Positions 10,297 through 20,916 are shown, counted from the stretch's first letter. The stretch: 64,000 bases of DNA from Actinomyces sp. ph3 (GCF_000308055.1 NZ_CAGY01000007.1:1-64000); one strand, 5' to 3'. Numbers and translations are program-made. Notes: generated by a model from the letters alone, not told the origin.

Positions 10297-10797
10297 TTAG
10301 CCTACGCGGTTGAGCCAGCGAACAGGCGCTCCTGCTCCTGCGTGACGGAAGGGCTCCAGCTCATCATCCCAAGCCTGGCCCAAAGCAAGATCGAGTCCTT
10401 CACGCAGTTCTTCATAAGAACTTGCCTTTTCGATAGCTGCACGCACGCGGTCTTCGGGAACGACGACATTGCCAACGCTGTCCATCTGCGCATGGAAAAT
10501 ACCCAATGACGGAGTATGCGACCAGCGTCCTGCATCGCAAGAAGGGCTGGCTTCTTCGGTGACCTCGTAGCGCAGGTGTTCCCATCCGCGTAGTGCCGAG
10601 GCCAAGCGAGCTCCCGTACCGGCGCTTCCCACCCAGGAGTATTCGCATCGGAGCATTCCCGGGGCAGCCTCTTGGGGGGTCCACTGAAGGTGAACTTCAC
10701 TTCCCAAGGCAGCACCGACAGCCCACTCGATATGCGGACATAGAGCGGGCGGCGTTGAGTGTACGAAAAGTACACCGCGGGTATAGGACCCTCGCAT
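10297..10797 (-). CDS. DUF3145 family protein
   Basis: A 166-residue soluble protein. TRGVLFVHSTPPALCPHIEW near the start, GTGARLASALRGWEHLRYEV in the middle, and LDLALGQAWDDELEPFRHAG with VRWLNRVG at the end match the actinobacterial DUF3145 family over its full length. Function is unknown. The ATG at 10797 has AGGAGG 5 bases upstream; the longer open frame above it is non-coding. It is the first gene of a likely DUF3145, carrier-protein-like, aspA transcription unit. Confidence 0.9.
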   Translation of the reverse strand: MRGSYTRGVLFVHSTPPALCPHIEWAVGAALGSEVHLQWTPQEAAPGMLRCEYSWVGSAGTGARLASALRGWEHLRYEVTEEASPSCDAGRWSHTPSLGIFHAQMDSVGNVVVPEDRVRAAIEKASSYEELREGLDLALGQAWDDELEPFRHAGAGAPVRWLNRVG

Positions 10798-10880
10798 TGT
10801 GGCCTCCTGTGTTTGAGGATCGTCTTCCCCTACGCCCTCAATCCAATGCCACAGCAAACGGTGTACGCCTATTCTAACGC

Positions 10881-10917
10881 AAAAACTGCGGCGGATCGCG
10901 TGGGATCCGCCGCAGTT
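10881..10917 (-). terminator. Intrinsic terminator after def
   Basis: A 14-bp perfect stem (10884-10897 with 10904-10917) with a 6-base loop is followed on the minus strand by a run of five Ts. It lies about 30 bases after the def stop and separates the proS-def unit from the DUF3145 unit. Confidence 0.9.
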
Positions 10918-10945
10918 GCGCAAAGATCAGTTCGACATCTGTCTT

Positions 10946-11437
10946 TTAATAGTTTGCCTCGCGAATTTCACGCAGAGCGCGTTTACGCGTCTTGCGATCC
11001 AGGCGGTCGATATAGAGCATGCCATCAAGGTGATCACACTCGTGCTGAATACAACGAGCCATCAGCTCTTCACCTTCGATGACTACCGGCTTGCCATCCA
11101 AGTCAATACCTTCGCAGCGGGCGTACCACGCGCGCTCCGTGGGGAACCAGAGCTGAGGAACAGACAGACAGCCTTCGTCACCGTCCTGATACTCGTCTTT
11201 GCTGAGCTCAACGATCTTCGGGTTCAGAACGTAGCCGATCTCCCCATCAATGTTGTACGAGAATGCACGCAGCCCCACACCGATTTGGTTGGCCGCAAGA
11301 CCTGCGCGCCCGTCCATGTCAACGGTCTCAAGCAAGTCTTCGACCAATGCCTTCACAGAAGCATCGATTTCAGTAATGGGATCGCAGGGGGTTCGAAGGA
11401 CCGGATCACCGATCACACGGATCTCACGCAGAGCCAT
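10946..11437 (-). CDS. def: Peptide deformylase
   Basis: A 163-residue metalloenzyme that removes the formyl group from nascent N-terminal methionine. All three family motifs are present: [10 protein letters not shown] (about 46-55), EGCLSVP with metal-ligand Cys90, and QHECDHLDG with ligands His132 and His136 and catalytic Glu133. Its ATG starts directly after the proS stop (11438), so the two genes form one unit with tight coupling. It is followed by a strong terminator. Confidence 0.97.
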   Translation of the reverse strand: MALREIRVIGDPVLRTPCDPITEIDASVKALVEDLLETVDMDGRAGLAANQIGVGLRAFSYNIDGEIGYVLNPKIVELSKDEYQDGDEGCLSVPQLWFPTERAWYARCEGIDLDGKPVVIEGEELMARCIQHECDHLDGMLYIDRLDRKTRKRALREIREANY

Positions 11438-13249
11438 TTACTTCCCCTCCCCCATCAGCTCACGATGCAGCTGCTCGATACGCTCAACCGCAGATTCAAC
11501 CGGAACCTCGAAAGACTCACCGCTTGCACGGAGACGAATCTCGACCTTGCCCTCTGCCAAACCGCGGCCAATAACAACTGCAATCGGAAGACCAACCAGT
11601 TCTGCATCGGCAAACTTCACACCAGCAGACACCTTGCGACGATCATCGAAGAGAACATCGAAGCCATCACGATCCAATGCCGATGCGATCGACTCCGCAG
11701 CCTCGAAAATCTCATCCGTCTTACCCGTAGCAAGAACGTGGACATCAAATGGTGCAATATTTGCAGGCCATGCCAAACCGCGCTCATCGCTATTGGACTC
11801 AGCAAGTGCCGCCAGAACACGCGAAACACCAATGCCGTAAGAGCCCATGGTGACAACCTGGCTCTTTCCGTTTTGGTCCAGAACAGTAAGGCCCAAGGAC
11901 TTTGCATACTTGCGGCCCAGCTGGAAGATATGACCAACTTCGATACCGCGTTCCAAGTGAAGCGGACCAGAGCCATCTGGAGCCTGATCGCCCTCGCGAA
12001 CCTCGGCGGCCTCGATGGTACCGTCGGCGGTAAAATCACGCCCCATCGTCAGCCAGTACACGTGCTTTCCGGGAGTATTTGCGCCAGCGATCCACGTGGT
12101 TCCATCAACCACGCGAGGATCAACCAAGAAGCGAATACCACCCACAGGATTACCATCCTCATCGAGGTGGCGAGCAGGCGAATTCGGTCCTGCAGCCATG
12201 GGACCGATGTAACCGGGAACCAGCTCGGGGTGCTTTGCCAGATCTTCCGGACCAGCCATTTCAACTTCTGCTGGCGCAACTGAAGCCTCGAGACGCTTCA
12301 TATCGACATCGCGGTCACCGGGTACACCCAGGAGAACGACCTCACGCTCACCGTCAGGGTGCGTGAGCGTGACAACGAAGCTCTTCAATGTATCCGAAGC
12401 CTGCCACGGGCGATCATCACGGGGGTAAAGCTCATTGGAGCGCTCAACCAAGGCCTCGATAGTCGGGGCATTGGGAGTTTCGCGCATCTCGAATTCGGGA
12501 ATGCCATCGAAAGGAAGCGGCTCGGGAGCAGGCGTCACCACGGCCTCGGCGTTGGCAGCGTAGCCTCCCGGAGAACGCACGAAAGTATCCTCGCCAATCG
12601 GGCTGGGGTGAAGGAATTCCTCGGAACGAGAGCCACCCATGGCACCCGACATCGCGGAAACAATCACGTACTCCAAGCCCAGACGCTTAAAGATGCGCTC
12701 GTAGGCATCGCGCTCATTCTGGTAGGCAACATCCAGACCAGCATCATCAATATCGAAGGAATATGCGTCCTTCATGACGAACTCACGGCCTCGAATCAGG
12801 CCCGCGCGCGGACGAGCTTCATCACGATACTTCGTCTGAATCTGGTAGATCGTCAGAGGCAGGTCCTTGTACGAGGAGTACTGATCCTTCACCAAGAGGG
12901 TGAACATCTCCTCGTGGGTAGGAGCCAAGAGGTAGTCCCCACCCTTACGGTCTTGCAGCTTGAACAGGGTCGGACCATATTCATCCCAGCGATCGGTCGC
13001 CTTGTAAGGCTCTGCGGGAAGAAGCGCAGGAAGGTGAACTTCCTGAGCGCCAATACGGTCCATCTCCTCACGAACAATTGCCTCTACCTTGCGCAACAGG
13101 CGCAGGCCAAGAGGAAGCCACGTGTAGATACCGGGGGCAGTACGACGAATGTAGCCCGCACGGACAAGGAGCTTATGGGAAACAACTTCGGCATCAGCCG
13201 GATCTTCGCGCAGAGTGCGCAAGAAGAAAGAGGAAAGAGTTCTTAACAC
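11438..13249 (-). CDS. proS: Prolyl-tRNA synthetase (bacterial type)
   Basis: A 603-residue class II synthetase that charges tRNA-Pro. The length and layout (class II core with motif 2 around [19 protein letters not shown], an inserted editing domain at about 225-400 and the C-terminal anticodon-binding domain) match the bacterial type. It starts with GTG at 13249 behind GAGGT; the first residues [21 protein letters not shown] are typical. It is cotranscribed with def downstream. No T-box is visible in the short gap upstream. Confidence 0.97.
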   Translation of the reverse strand: MLRTLSSFFLRTLREDPADAEVVSHKLLVRAGYIRRTAPGIYTWLPLGLRLLRKVEAIVREEMDRIGAQEVHLPALLPAEPYKATDRWDEYGPTLFKLQDRKGGDYLLAPTHEEMFTLLVKDQYSSYKDLPLTIYQIQTKYRDEARPRAGLIRGREFVMKDAYSFDIDDAGLDVAYQNERDAYERIFKRLGLEYVIVSAMSGAMGGSRSEEFLHPSPIGEDTFVRSPGGYAANAEAVVTPAPEPLPFDGIPEFEMRETPNAPTIEALVERSNELYPRDDRPWQASDTLKSFVVTLTHPDGEREVVLLGVPGDRDVDMKRLEASVAPAEVEMAGPEDLAKHPELVPGYIGPMAAGPNSPARHLDEDGNPVGGIRFLVDPRVVDGTTWIAGANTPGKHVYWLTMGRDFTADGTIEAAEVREGDQAPDGSGPLHLERGIEVGHIFQLGRKYAKSLGLTVLDQNGKSQVVTMGSYGIGVSRVLAALAESNSDERGLAWPANIAPFDVHVLATGKTDEIFEAAESIASALDRDGFDVLFDDRRKVSAGVKFADAELVGLPIAVVIGRGLAEGKVEIRLRASGESFEVPVESAVERIEQLHRELMGEGK

Positions 13250-13263
13250 ACCTCAATCCTAAA

Positions 13264-13301
13264 GCACGGCGGGCACAGGCACGAAGCCTGCACCCGCCGT
13301 G
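13264..13301 (-). terminator. Hairpin terminator after the SRPBCC-like gene
   Basis: An inverted repeat (cacggcggg with cccgccgtg, with inner pairing of the gcaggc/gcctgc type) lies between the stop of the gene ending at 13316 and the proS start. On the minus strand a short T-run (CTTTAG) follows the stem. It probably separates the two transcripts. Confidence 0.6.
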
Positions 13302-13315
13302 GACTATTGTTCAGC

Positions 13316-13825
13316 TCACAAAGCCTCTGCTGCTTCCTTCAAATCACGCAGCATCGACATGGTCGAGTAGGACTCGGCACACACGCCGGCCCAGAGGCGC
13401 CAGACGGGAGTCGACTCCGTAGCCTGGTGGCGCTCACGCAGGTGAAGGCGGGTACGTCCATTGGCCTCGGGAAGAAGAGCAAAAGTGCAGGTACCGGTGT
13501 ACTCATCCACTTCGTCTTCCCACTCCAGATTGCGTCCCGGGGCGGGAACGCGGATCACCAGGCAATCGCCCTCCTGACGGATCAGGACGCGACCGTCCTC
13601 GTCCTCTTCAAAAGCAGCGTCGATGACTTCCCACACGCGAGTTGGCAGTGCGTCAATCTCTACCGCACGATCAACGACGACGTCAGCATTGGGAAGCTCA
13701 AGATCACCGGGAAGGGAGACCGAGGCCTCGGAACGAGTCAGCCCAATACGGCGCGGAAAGCCCGTCGCGTAAATTGCGCCAGCACAGCCCAGGATTCCCA
13801 GAGCAGCTACGGTACGAATCTTCAT
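13316..13825 (-). CDS. SRPBCC (START-like) family protein with N-terminal membrane segment
   Basis: A 169-residue protein. Residues 5-22 are hydrophobic (TVAALGILGCAGAIYATG), a membrane anchor or uncleaved signal. The rest alternates strands and has VVDRAVEIDALPTRVWEVID, the usual opening of the polyketide cyclase/SRPBCC ligand-binding fold, and a long final helix (YSTMSMLRDLKEAAEAL). The ligand is unknown. It stands alone between ispG and proS, with its own ATG and terminator. Confidence 0.65.
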   Translation of the reverse strand: MKIRTVAALGILGCAGAIYATGFPRRIGLTRSEASVSLPGDLELPNADVVVDRAVEIDALPTRVWEVIDAAFEEDEDGRVLIRQEGDCLVIRVPAPGRNLEWEDEVDEYTGTCTFALLPEANGRTRLHLRERHQATESTPVWRLWAGVCAESYSTMSMLRDLKEAAEAL

Positions 13826-13904
13826 AACAAATCCCCTTTGATCAGGCTGTTACACTCAATGTTCTTATACGGAAGGATACGTGAATTCTTCGCGATTGTG
13901 GCCC

Positions 13905-15062
13905 TTATCGGATAACCGGAAGAACTTCGACGGATCCTTCACCTTCTTCAAGTCCCATTTCTTCAGCAAGCAGGTTCGCATGCTTAATGAGGGTTGGGAC
14001 AATGTCATCTTCGGGAACGGTTTCGACGACCTCTCCACGGATGAAGATCTGTCCCTTTCCATTGCCCGAGGCCACACCGAGGTCAGCCTCACGAGCCTCG
14101 CCTGGGCCGTTCACCACGCAACCCATGACGGCAACGCGAAGGGGAACAGTCAGATCCTTGAGGCCTTCAGTGACATTTTCTGCCAGCGTCCAGACATCAA
14201 CCTGCGCACGCCCGCAGGAAGGACAGGAAACAATCTCGAGGGTCTTTTCACGCAGGCCCATGAATTCCAAGAGCTTCGTGCCGACCTTGACCTCTTCGAC
14301 AGGAGGTGCGGAAAGAGAGACACGGATCGTATCACCAATACCATCAGCCAAAAGCACACCGAAAGCTGCGCAGGACTTAATGGTTCCCTGGAAAGCTGGC
14401 CCGGCCTCGGTCACACCGAGGTGAAGTGGCCAATCGCCCTTTTCAGAGAGCAAACGGTAAGCCTGAATCATGGTCAAAACATCGTGGTGCTTGACTGAAA
14501 TCTTGAAATCGTGGAAGTCGTTCTCTTCAAAGAGCGACGCTTCCCAGACTGCTGATTCGACAAGGGCTTCGGGGGTCGCACGACCATACTTCTTGAGAAG
14601 ACGCGGATCCAAAGAACCCGCATTCACGCCAATGCGAAGCGAAGTTCCATGATCGGAAGCAGCGCGGCAAATCTCCTTCACCTGATCATCGAACTTACGA
14701 ATATTTCCGGGGTTCACGCGAACCGCACCACAACCGGCCTCAATTGCTGCAAAAACATACTTCGGGTTGAAGTGAATATCAGCAATGACGGGAATACGCG
14801 ATTGCTTGACGATAATCGGCAGAGCCTCAGCATCCTTATCGGTTGGGCACGCGACACGAACAATGTCGCAACCCGCTGCGGTGAGCTCTGCAATCTGCTG
14901 CAGCGTTGCGCCGATATCGTGAGTCTTCGTTGTGGTCATCGACTGAACAGAAACGGGAGCACCCCCGCCAACAGGCACATCCCCCACCATGATTTGACGA
15001 GTCTTGCGGCGCGGAAAAGGAGCTTCGTGGACGCTGGGCATCCCTAAGTTAATTTCAGTCAC
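13905..15062 (-). CDS. ispG: 4-hydroxy-3-methylbut-2-enyl diphosphate synthase (flavodoxin)
   Basis: A 385-residue [4Fe-4S] enzyme of the MEP isoprenoid pathway. [20 protein letters not shown] and [13 protein letters not shown] mark the TIM-barrel start; the iron-sulfur ligands lie in SCPSCGR and in [10 protein letters not shown] near the C-terminus. A GTG at 15062 with GGGAGA upstream fits the family start; the frame further up is non-coding. It follows the rseP-type protease and dxr on the same strand, the usual actinobacterial order dxr, protease, ispG, which places two steps of one pathway in one cluster. Confidence 0.96.
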   Translation of the reverse strand: MTEINLGMPSVHEAPFPRRKTRQIMVGDVPVGGGAPVSVQSMTTTKTHDIGATLQQIAELTAAGCDIVRVACPTDKDAEALPIIVKQSRIPVIADIHFNPKYVFAAIEAGCGAVRVNPGNIRKFDDQVKEICRAASDHGTSLRIGVNAGSLDPRLLKKYGRATPEALVESAVWEASLFEENDFHDFKISVKHHDVLTMIQAYRLLSEKGDWPLHLGVTEAGPAFQGTIKSCAAFGVLLADGIGDTIRVSLSAPPVEEVKVGTKLLEFMGLREKTLEIVSCPSCGRAQVDVWTLAENVTEGLKDLTVPLRVAVMGCVVNGPGEAREADLGVASGNGKGQIFIRGEVVETVPEDDIVPTLIKHANLLAEEMGLEEGEGSVEVLPVIR

Positions 15063-15153
15063 CTTGTCATTATCTCCCACTTGTATGCAGCTGGCACCCG
15101 GGCCAGCCAGAGGCTGATGAAAACCGATGAAAGCTCGCAGTGCTGTGAGCGGC

Positions 15154-16383
15154 CTATTGCAGGCTGATTGGCACGACGATATCTGCAATCATCAGCAGGA
15201 CCGTCATCGCTACCAAAATAGTGCCCATCGTGTATGTCAGTGGCATAAGCCGCGCAGTATCGACCGGTGGCGGCACTTCTCTTCCACGTACCCGAGCAAG
15301 GCCTCGCCGAATCCATTCGTAGATTGCCGGAACGATATGTCCACCATCGAGCGGCGGGAAAGGAAGAAGATTGAACACGAAGAGCGCCATGTTGAGAGAA
15401 GCCAGAATCGACAGTAATAGCGCCGCCGATCGCATCCAGCCACCGCTGCTTGCCGTGACATCAGACGACGTTGCATCTGCAGCAATCCTGCCGATACCGA
15501 CAACCGACATGACGCCACCCGAATCACGGGGTGCACCCGTGAAAATCGAACGGCCAACATCCCACAGGGCAATTGGCAGGCGGGTAACAACGCTCACTGT
15601 GCCGGTAAAGGTCTCCCCTACGGCGGAGGCGACAGTTCCTACGCTGGCGGCTTGATATTCAGTCCCCGCAATGACACCAATGCTGACGCTATCTCCCGAT
15701 CGCAACGGATCAACTTTCACATGAAAAAGTTGGCCATTTCGCAGGTAGTCAATATCTATACTGCCCTGTGATCCTGCAATGCTTTGACGCATCTGCTCCC
15801 ACGAGGTCACGGCGCTACCGTTGACTCCTGTGATCGTATCCCCCGCTCGAATACCTGCGGCGTATGCCGGCGCATCGACAGTGGCTCCCTGAGTAGTCAA
15901 CTGCTGAGGAACCTCACTCAGCGTCAAAGAAGCTTTGGGAATTCCAATTCCGACCAGAGCAATCGATAGGAAGAGAATTGAAAGGAACAGATTGACCAGC
16001 GGACCACTGATCATGACGATGATCTTCTGTACGGGATGAAGAAGATAAAATGCGCGAGAGCCGAAGCCTTCAGGAATTTCTTCCATGCTGGCCTCACGAG
16101 CCTCCTGGGCAAGGGTCGGCTTTCCGCGTCGATTCGTCGTTTTCACCCCATCACGAGCCGGTGCAAACATCCCGACCAAACGAACGTAGCCACCCAGAAG
16201 AATCGCTCGAAGAGAATAAGTCGTTTCCCCTTTTTTGACGCCAAAAATCTGAGGTCCAAAACCAACAGCAAACTCAGGAACGTAAACGCCAAATTTCTTT
16301 GCAGGAATCATATGGCCACATTCGTGAAGTGCGACAGAAATTAACAACCCCACGACGATGACTAGAACACCGATAATTCCCAC
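15154..16383 (-). CDS. Site-2 (RseP/Rip1-type) membrane zinc metalloprotease
   Basis: A 409-residue intramembrane protease. The first membrane helix holds the zinc motif HECGH (H-E-x-x-H) at about residues 21-25. A PDZ domain (about 165-250, with [13 protein letters not shown]) follows, and the late [13 protein letters not shown] carries the third ligand Asp of the N-x-x-P-x-P-x-LDGG motif. Homologues cut anti-sigma factors and other membrane substrates; Mycobacterium Rip1 is encoded at the same place between dxr and ispG. The start is a GTG with AAAGGA upstream. Confidence 0.93.
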   Translation of the reverse strand: MGIIGVLVIVVGLLISVALHECGHMIPAKKFGVYVPEFAVGFGPQIFGVKKGETTYSLRAILLGGYVRLVGMFAPARDGVKTTNRRGKPTLAQEAREASMEEIPEGFGSRAFYLLHPVQKIIVMISGPLVNLFLSILFLSIALVGIGIPKASLTLSEVPQQLTTQGATVDAPAYAAGIRAGDTITGVNGSAVTSWEQMRQSIAGSQGSIDIDYLRNGQLFHVKVDPLRSGDSVSIGVIAGTEYQAASVGTVASAVGETFTGTVSVVTRLPIALWDVGRSIFTGAPRDSGGVMSVVGIGRIAADATSSDVTASSGGWMRSAALLLSILASLNMALFVFNLLPFPPLDGGHIVPAIYEWIRRGLARVRGREVPPPVDTARLMPLTYTMGTILVAMTVLLMIADIVVPISLQ

Positions 16384-16404
16384 GAAAATCCTTTTTCTTT
16401 CCTC

Positions 16405-17598
16405 TCACATGATGTGAGAACGAGCAGAAGCCTTCGCCCACTCTTGGGCGCCAAGAATATCGTCCAGCGTAGGCTCATCGATGCCTTGATGCTCGGCCAG
16501 AACCTCCTCAAGAAGATCCACGATTGACAGATACGCAAGCTGTCCGCGTAGAAATGCATCAACGAAAACTTCGTTTGCAGCGTTGTACACAGCGGGATGG
16601 GTCGGCGATTCACTAACAGCCGCACGTGCCAAATTTATCGCTGGGAAAGTCTGCGAATCAACCGGCTCAAAAGTCCATTCTTGTCGCTGAAGGAAATCCA
16701 CCGGTTTTTCGATATCTGGAAGTCGCTTGGGCCATGTCAATCCCAATGCAATAGGAAGCTTCATATCGGGGGGCGAGGCTTGTGCAAGCGTCGCCCCGTC
16801 CTTCCAGGTCACCATGGAGTGAACGATGGACTGAGGATGAACAACTGGAACAATATCCGAGGCGGGAACATCGAACAGAAGATGCGCCTCGATGAGTTCT
16901 AGGCCTTTATTGACCAGAGTGGATGAGTTAATGGTGACAACGGGCCCCATATTCCATGTCGGGTGGGCCAGCGCCTGCTGCGGGGTTACTTCCGCTAGAT
17001 CAGCGCGTTTCTTTCCCCTAAAAGGCCCTCCCGAGGCCGTGAGAACCAATTGCGCAAGCTCGCTCTTGCCGGTGACGCGCTGCGCGGTCAAACCTTTTTC
17101 GTGAACTCCGCTGGCAAGACATTGGGCAATGGCCGAGTGTTCTGAATCAACGGGGACGATTTGCCCATCGCGCTTCATTGCACGCCGAACTAGAGGCCCA
17201 CCAACAACCAGGGATTCTTTATTTGCCAAGGCAAGGGTCGATCCGGCCTCGAGGGCCGCAAGGGTGGGGCCAAGCCCAACACCGCCGGTAATACCGTTGA
17301 GGACGACGGCCTGAGGGAAGGAACCCGCAATCTGTGTTGAGGCATCCGGTCCGACCAAAATCTCTGGAATTACACCAAAAGCCGAAGCAATCAGAGACTC
17401 AAGCCTGTGAGCATCGCCATCATGGATTCCAACGACCCGAGGTCGATAACGGACACATTGCTCTGCCAAAAGCTCAAGAGAGCGACCACCGGCGCTGAGA
17501 GCGACGACCTCGAATTCTTCGTGGTGCTGGTCAATAACCTCAAGCGCCTGTGTGCCGATTGATCCCGTAGAACCAAGCAGAACAACCTGTGTACTCAT
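16405..17598 (-). CDS. dxr: 1-deoxy-D-xylulose 5-phosphate reductoisomerase
   Basis: A 397-residue NADPH-dependent enzyme of the MEP pathway, making 2-C-methylerythritol 4-phosphate. The Rossmann motif LLGSTGSIGTQALEV opens the protein; ALANKESLVVGG, PVDSEHSAIAQCL and LTASGGPFRG are the conserved substrate and metal-binding loops (D and E ligands in PVDSEHS). It begins 3 bases after the DivIVA-repeat stop, with little room for its own ribosome site, so coupling is likely. Confidence 0.97.
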   Translation of the reverse strand: MSTQVVLLGSTGSIGTQALEVIDQHHEEFEVVALSAGGRSLELLAEQCVRYRPRVVGIHDGDAHRLESLIASAFGVIPEILVGPDASTQIAGSFPQAVVLNGITGGVGLGPTLAALEAGSTLALANKESLVVGGPLVRRAMKRDGQIVPVDSEHSAIAQCLASGVHEKGLTAQRVTGKSELAQLVLTASGGPFRGKKRADLAEVTPQQALAHPTWNMGPVVTINSSTLVNKGLELIEAHLLFDVPASDIVPVVHPQSIVHSMVTWKDGATLAQASPPDMKLPIALGLTWPKRLPDIEKPVDFLQRQEWTFEPVDSQTFPAINLARAAVSESPTHPAVYNAANEVFVDAFLRGQLAYLSIVDLLEEVLAEHQGIDEPTLDDILGAQEWAKASARSHIM

Positions 17599-17601
17599 GT
17601 G

Positions 17602-18153
17602 TCAGTTCACTGAAAGAAGGATTTCTACGGCGCGCCCAAGATAGGCATCGACCGGACCCATTGCATAGGCTTTCTTACCGCGTGCGGGCTTGAAAAGCGT
17701 ATGCCGAACATCGTCAGCAGCCAGATCCTCACGATCATCAAAGAAAGCTGCAATCTGATCCAGAAGGTCATCAACCTGTTCAGCGTTGTAGCCAATTCCC
17801 GAACGGGGATGTGAAAAACGCTGTCCATAGGGGCGGAGCAGACGCGGATACAGTGTCGTCGCGCGGTCGGCTACCTTTTCGTACCACGCGCCTTCACCAT
17901 TAACAGCGATGTGGTCGGCACGGTCGCGCTGGACAAAAGCAGCTTCAAGTCGACTCATTGCCGCATCCACCGCTTGGGTGTCATAGCCATTGCGTTGCCT
18001 TGGGAAGGACGCTTGACGAACCTGTTCAGCACTGAACTGTTCAGCCGGAAGCCCTCCTTCATATGCATGACGAGCATCGATGAAGAACTCATCTACGGCA
18101 TCCTTACCGTAACCGCGCCGGAAAATTCCCGTAGTCGGGAAAGCGTCGCCCAT
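17602..18153 (-). CDS. DivIVA-domain repeat protein
   Basis: A 183-residue protein made of four short repeats, each with F-x(4-6)-G-Y-x(4)-V-D (FRRGYGKDAVDEF, FPRQRNGYDTQAVD, FSHPRSGIGYNAEQVD, FKPARGKKAYAMGPVD). This matches the duplicated DivIVA short-domain family of actinobacteria (TIGR03543/TIGR03544 type). Unlike true DivIVA/Wag31 it lacks the long coiled coil. The role is unknown, possibly polar or septal recruitment. The ATG at 18153 overlaps the rlmN stop by one base (TGATG) and has AGAGGAG 6-7 bases upstream. Confidence 0.8.
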   Translation of the reverse strand: MGDAFPTTGIFRRGYGKDAVDEFFIDARHAYEGGLPAEQFSAEQVRQASFPRQRNGYDTQAVDAAMSRLEAAFVQRDRADHIAVNGEGAWYEKVADRATTLYPRLLRPYGQRFSHPRSGIGYNAEQVDDLLDQIAAFFDDREDLAADDVRHTLFKPARGKKAYAMGPVDAYLGRAVEILLSVN

Positions 18154-19391
18154 CACTTCTCCTCTTTGTGTGCACTATTTTCACGTGCACTCTGACGTGC
18201 ACGCTCACGGTTATTAACAGCCGTTGCGAGCTGACCGCAAGCCCCGTCGATATCGGAACCACGTGTGTCTCGAATCGTTGTCGAGATTCCATTGTCTCGC
18301 AGCGTCTTCACAAATGCATCCTGCGCCCGACGGGTGGATGCAGTCCAGATCGAACCAGGGGTGGGATTCAAAGGAATGGGATTGACGTGTGCCCATCCCC
18401 TGCCCCTCTTATTGAGCTCATCTGCCAGCAATTGGGCACGCCAAACTTGATCGTTCATGTCTTTAATCAGCGCATATTCGATAGAAACTCGCCGACCAGT
18501 AGCCACAAAGTACCTGCGCGCAGCGTCTAGAAGCTCTCCTACTTTCCACCTGGAATTAATGGGGATGAGCTCATCACGAAGGTCATCATCCGGGGTGTGC
18601 AGTGAGACCGCAAGAGTCACCGGAAGACCTTCTTGAGAGAGACGATCAATTGCGGGAACCAAACCAACCGTTGAAACCGTTACGTTCCGTGCAGACATAC
18701 CAAAACCGGCAGGCGCAGGATCGATGATGCGGTGAAGAGCTGCGACTACTGCCTTGTAGTTCGCTAAAGGCTCCCCCATTCCCATAAAGACCACATTTGA
18801 CAGGTGTGTTGGAGAGCCCCCAACCAGCCCTTCTTCACAGGCCTGGTGGGCAGCGCGAACTTGGTCAATGATCTCTGCGGTTGAAAGATTTCGGGTGAGT
18901 CCCATCTGACCCGTAGCGCAGAAAGGGCAGCCCATACCGCATCCAGCTTGGGAAGAGATGCAGAGCGTCGTACGGTCGGTGTAGCGCATCAAAACAGATT
19001 CGACGCGGGCACCATCATAAAGTTCCCATAGGTGCTTGAGTGTTTCCCCGCCGTCAGCTTCCAGAACAGCAATCTCACGGACAAGAGGTGGAAGCAGAGT
19101 CGATGCAATAAGATCGTGGGCGCTCTTTGGCATGTCCGTCATCAAGGCAGGATCGCTGATATGACGCTCAAAGTAGTGGCGCGACAACTGATCAGCGCGG
19201 AAGGAGGGAAGTCCGGCCTCGGACACAAACTCCTTGCGTTCCTTCTGATCAAAATCTGCAAGGTGGCGAGGAGCCTTACCGCGCCGACGCGCTGTAAAAG
19301 TAACTCGAGGCTTCGCATCAGGCGAGGTCGCACCTTCAGGTAACTGGTCGGTCGGGCGAACTTCTCGTCTTGCTCGATTGGTTGTGCTCAT
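18153..19391 (-). CDS. rlmN: Dual-specificity RNA methyltransferase RlmN
   Basis: A 412-residue radical-SAM enzyme that methylates C2 of adenosine in 23S rRNA (A2503) and some tRNAs. The cluster motif C-G-M-G-C-P-F-C is at 151-158 and GMGEPLANY follows. The conserved C-terminal Cys used for methyl transfer is in [11 protein letters not shown]. The N-terminus (first ~40 residues) is a basic, disordered extension. The ATG at 19391 has GGAGGAG upstream. It is coupled to the DivIVA-repeat gene. Confidence 0.96.
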   Translation of the reverse strand: MSTTNRARREVRPTDQLPEGATSPDAKPRVTFTARRRGKAPRHLADFDQKERKEFVSEAGLPSFRADQLSRHYFERHISDPALMTDMPKSAHDLIASTLLPPLVREIAVLEADGGETLKHLWELYDGARVESVLMRYTDRTTLCISSQAGCGMGCPFCATGQMGLTRNLSTAEIIDQVRAAHQACEEGLVGGSPTHLSNVVFMGMGEPLANYKAVVAALHRIIDPAPAGFGMSARNVTVSTVGLVPAIDRLSQEGLPVTLAVSLHTPDDDLRDELIPINSRWKVGELLDAARRYFVATGRRVSIEYALIKDMNDQVWRAQLLADELNKRGRGWAHVNPIPLNPTPGSIWTASTRRAQDAFVKTLRDNGISTTIRDTRGSDIDGACGQLATAVNNRERARQSARENSAHKEEK

Positions 19392-19462
19392 TCGTTGCTC
19401 CTCCTCTCCCCGTGCATAGCCTAGTCGCATGCACCCTCATGTGCTTTCATTCAGATGCGAAC

Positions 19463-20359
19463 TTAACGCAAAGCGAAAATAAAGATCACATAGAAAACCG
19501 GGGCGGTCATCACCAGAGAATCGACACGATCAAGCACGCCGCCGTGTCCTGGGATCAATGCTGACATGTCTTTGAGCCCAACCTCACGCTTAATCAAAGA
19601 CTCGGTGAGGTCCCCGATCGTCGCACATACGCAGCCGCAGATGCCAGCAATGACACCCCACCACCATGTTGCACCCAGCAGCATAAAGCCGCCGATTCCA
19701 GTGAGGATGCAGAAAAACAAAGAACCGATGAAGCCTTCCCATGACTTCTTCGGAGAGAGTCGTGGTGCCATGGGGTGTTTGCCAAACATAATCCCCGCTA
19801 GCCATCCGCCAATGTCATTGAAACAGGTGACAAGGACATAAACACCGATCACCGCGGGCGAGCGAAAATCTCGCAGCAAAAGAACAACAAAGCAGGCCAA
19901 GAAAGGAACGTAGACGGCGCTGAAAACGCTCGCGATGATGTCAGTGATTCTGGAAGGAGTCGGTGCGTCGACCAGTCTCCATGCAACTACTGCAAAAACC
20001 GTCAAGTACAGCGCCATTGTGACGGCCTCGGGTCCCAAGAACCACGCGCACACCATCATCCCAATTGCGCCAAGATACAGCGGCGCCATGGCAAGACGTG
20101 TCCCCACGCGAGCAAAGGCTCCACCCAACTCCCATAAACCAAGGAGTGCAATGCAGCAAACAAAGGCAACAAAAATACCTTGAACAACAAGCAGTGAAGC
20201 GACAAGAAGGGCAATCAGTACGACAGCAGAGGAAACCGCTGCCGGAAGGTTCCTTCCTGCTCGCCCGGTGGGTGCAAGCGGCTGAGTGTTTTCGCGCGGC
20301 TCCGGAGAGAAGACGCGCGAAAACACTGAGGGACGCGGTTGATGGGATGAAGCCGACAT
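19463..20359 (-). CDS. cdsA: Phosphatidate cytidylyltransferase
   Basis: A 298-residue polytopic membrane enzyme that makes CDP-diacylglycerol from phosphatidate and CTP. About eight hydrophobic segments follow a disordered 30-residue start. The family signature at the C-terminus is SLIKREVGLKDMSALIPGHGGVLDRVDSL. FGKHPMAPRLSPKKSWEG is the second conserved block. The ATG overlaps the frr stop by one base, so it is translated with frr. Confidence 0.96.
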   Translation of the reverse strand: MSASSHQPRPSVFSRVFSPEPRENTQPLAPTGRAGRNLPAAVSSAVVLIALLVASLLVVQGIFVAFVCCIALLGLWELGGAFARVGTRLAMAPLYLGAIGMMVCAWFLGPEAVTMALYLTVFAVVAWRLVDAPTPSRITDIIASVFSAVYVPFLACFVVLLLRDFRSPAVIGVYVLVTCFNDIGGWLAGIMFGKHPMAPRLSPKKSWEGFIGSLFFCILTGIGGFMLLGATWWWGVIAGICGCVCATIGDLTESLIKREVGLKDMSALIPGHGGVLDRVDSLVMTAPVFYVIFIFALR

Positions 20360-20916
20360 CAGATTGTCAGAAGTTCACTTTCCTTCGTAGCCAAGAGCTT
20401 GTCGATCAGCTCAACGCGTGCCTTTGTAGCGGATTCGAGGGCCTTTTCTGCGCGTTCGACCTCATCCTCACCTGCATCGCCATCCTTCTTCAGGCGATCA
20501 AGTGCTTCCTTGGCCTTACGACGGATAGAGCGAACAGAAACGCGAGCGTCTTCGGCTTTGTTCTTTGCCTGCTTCACGTATTCCTTACGACGCTCTTCAG
20601 TCAGTGCAGGCAAAACCACGCGGACAACGTTGCCGTCATCGGTAGGGTTGACGCCCAGATCCGACTCACGCAGGGTCTTAATGATTTCCTGAGTCGCGGT
20701 GCGGTCGAAAGGAGAAATCAGAACCGTGCGGGCCTCGGGAATCTGGAAAGAAGCGAGTTGCTGCATGGGCGTAGGAGCACCGTAGTAGTCCACCAAGAGC
20801 TGTTCAAACATGCCGGCATTTGCACGGCCAGTACGGATATTTCCGAACTCATGGCGGGCAGCCTCGACCGTCTTATCCATCTTGTCTTCTGCTTCGAGCA
20901 GGATGTCATCAATCAC
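20359..20916 (-). CDS. frr: Ribosome recycling factor
   Basis: A 185-residue factor that splits post-termination ribosomes with EF-G. The start V-IDDILLEAEDKMDKTVE, the RTGRANAGMFE block and the final helix DKLLATKESELLTI are typical. The GTG at 20916 is chosen because it has AAGGAA upstream and matches the family start; the open frame above it is not coding. It is in the standard rpsB-tsf-pyrH-frr-cdsA order. Confidence 0.97.
   Translation of the reverse strand: MIDDILLEAEDKMDKTVEAARHEFGNIRTGRANAGMFEQLLVDYYGAPTPMQQLASFQIPEARTVLISPFDRTATQEIIKTLRESDLGVNPTDDGNVVRVVLPALTEERRKEYVKQAKNKAEDARVSVRSIRRKAKEALDRLKKDGDAGEDEVERAEKALESATKARVELIDKLLATKESELLTI

Noticed and set aside
10916-12283. 455-codon + frame opposite def and proS
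   Set aside because: It runs antisense across two conserved genes and the def terminator, with no family motif.
12359-13246. 295-codon + frame opposite proS
   Set aside because: Antisense of a conserved synthetase, no domain and no promoter.
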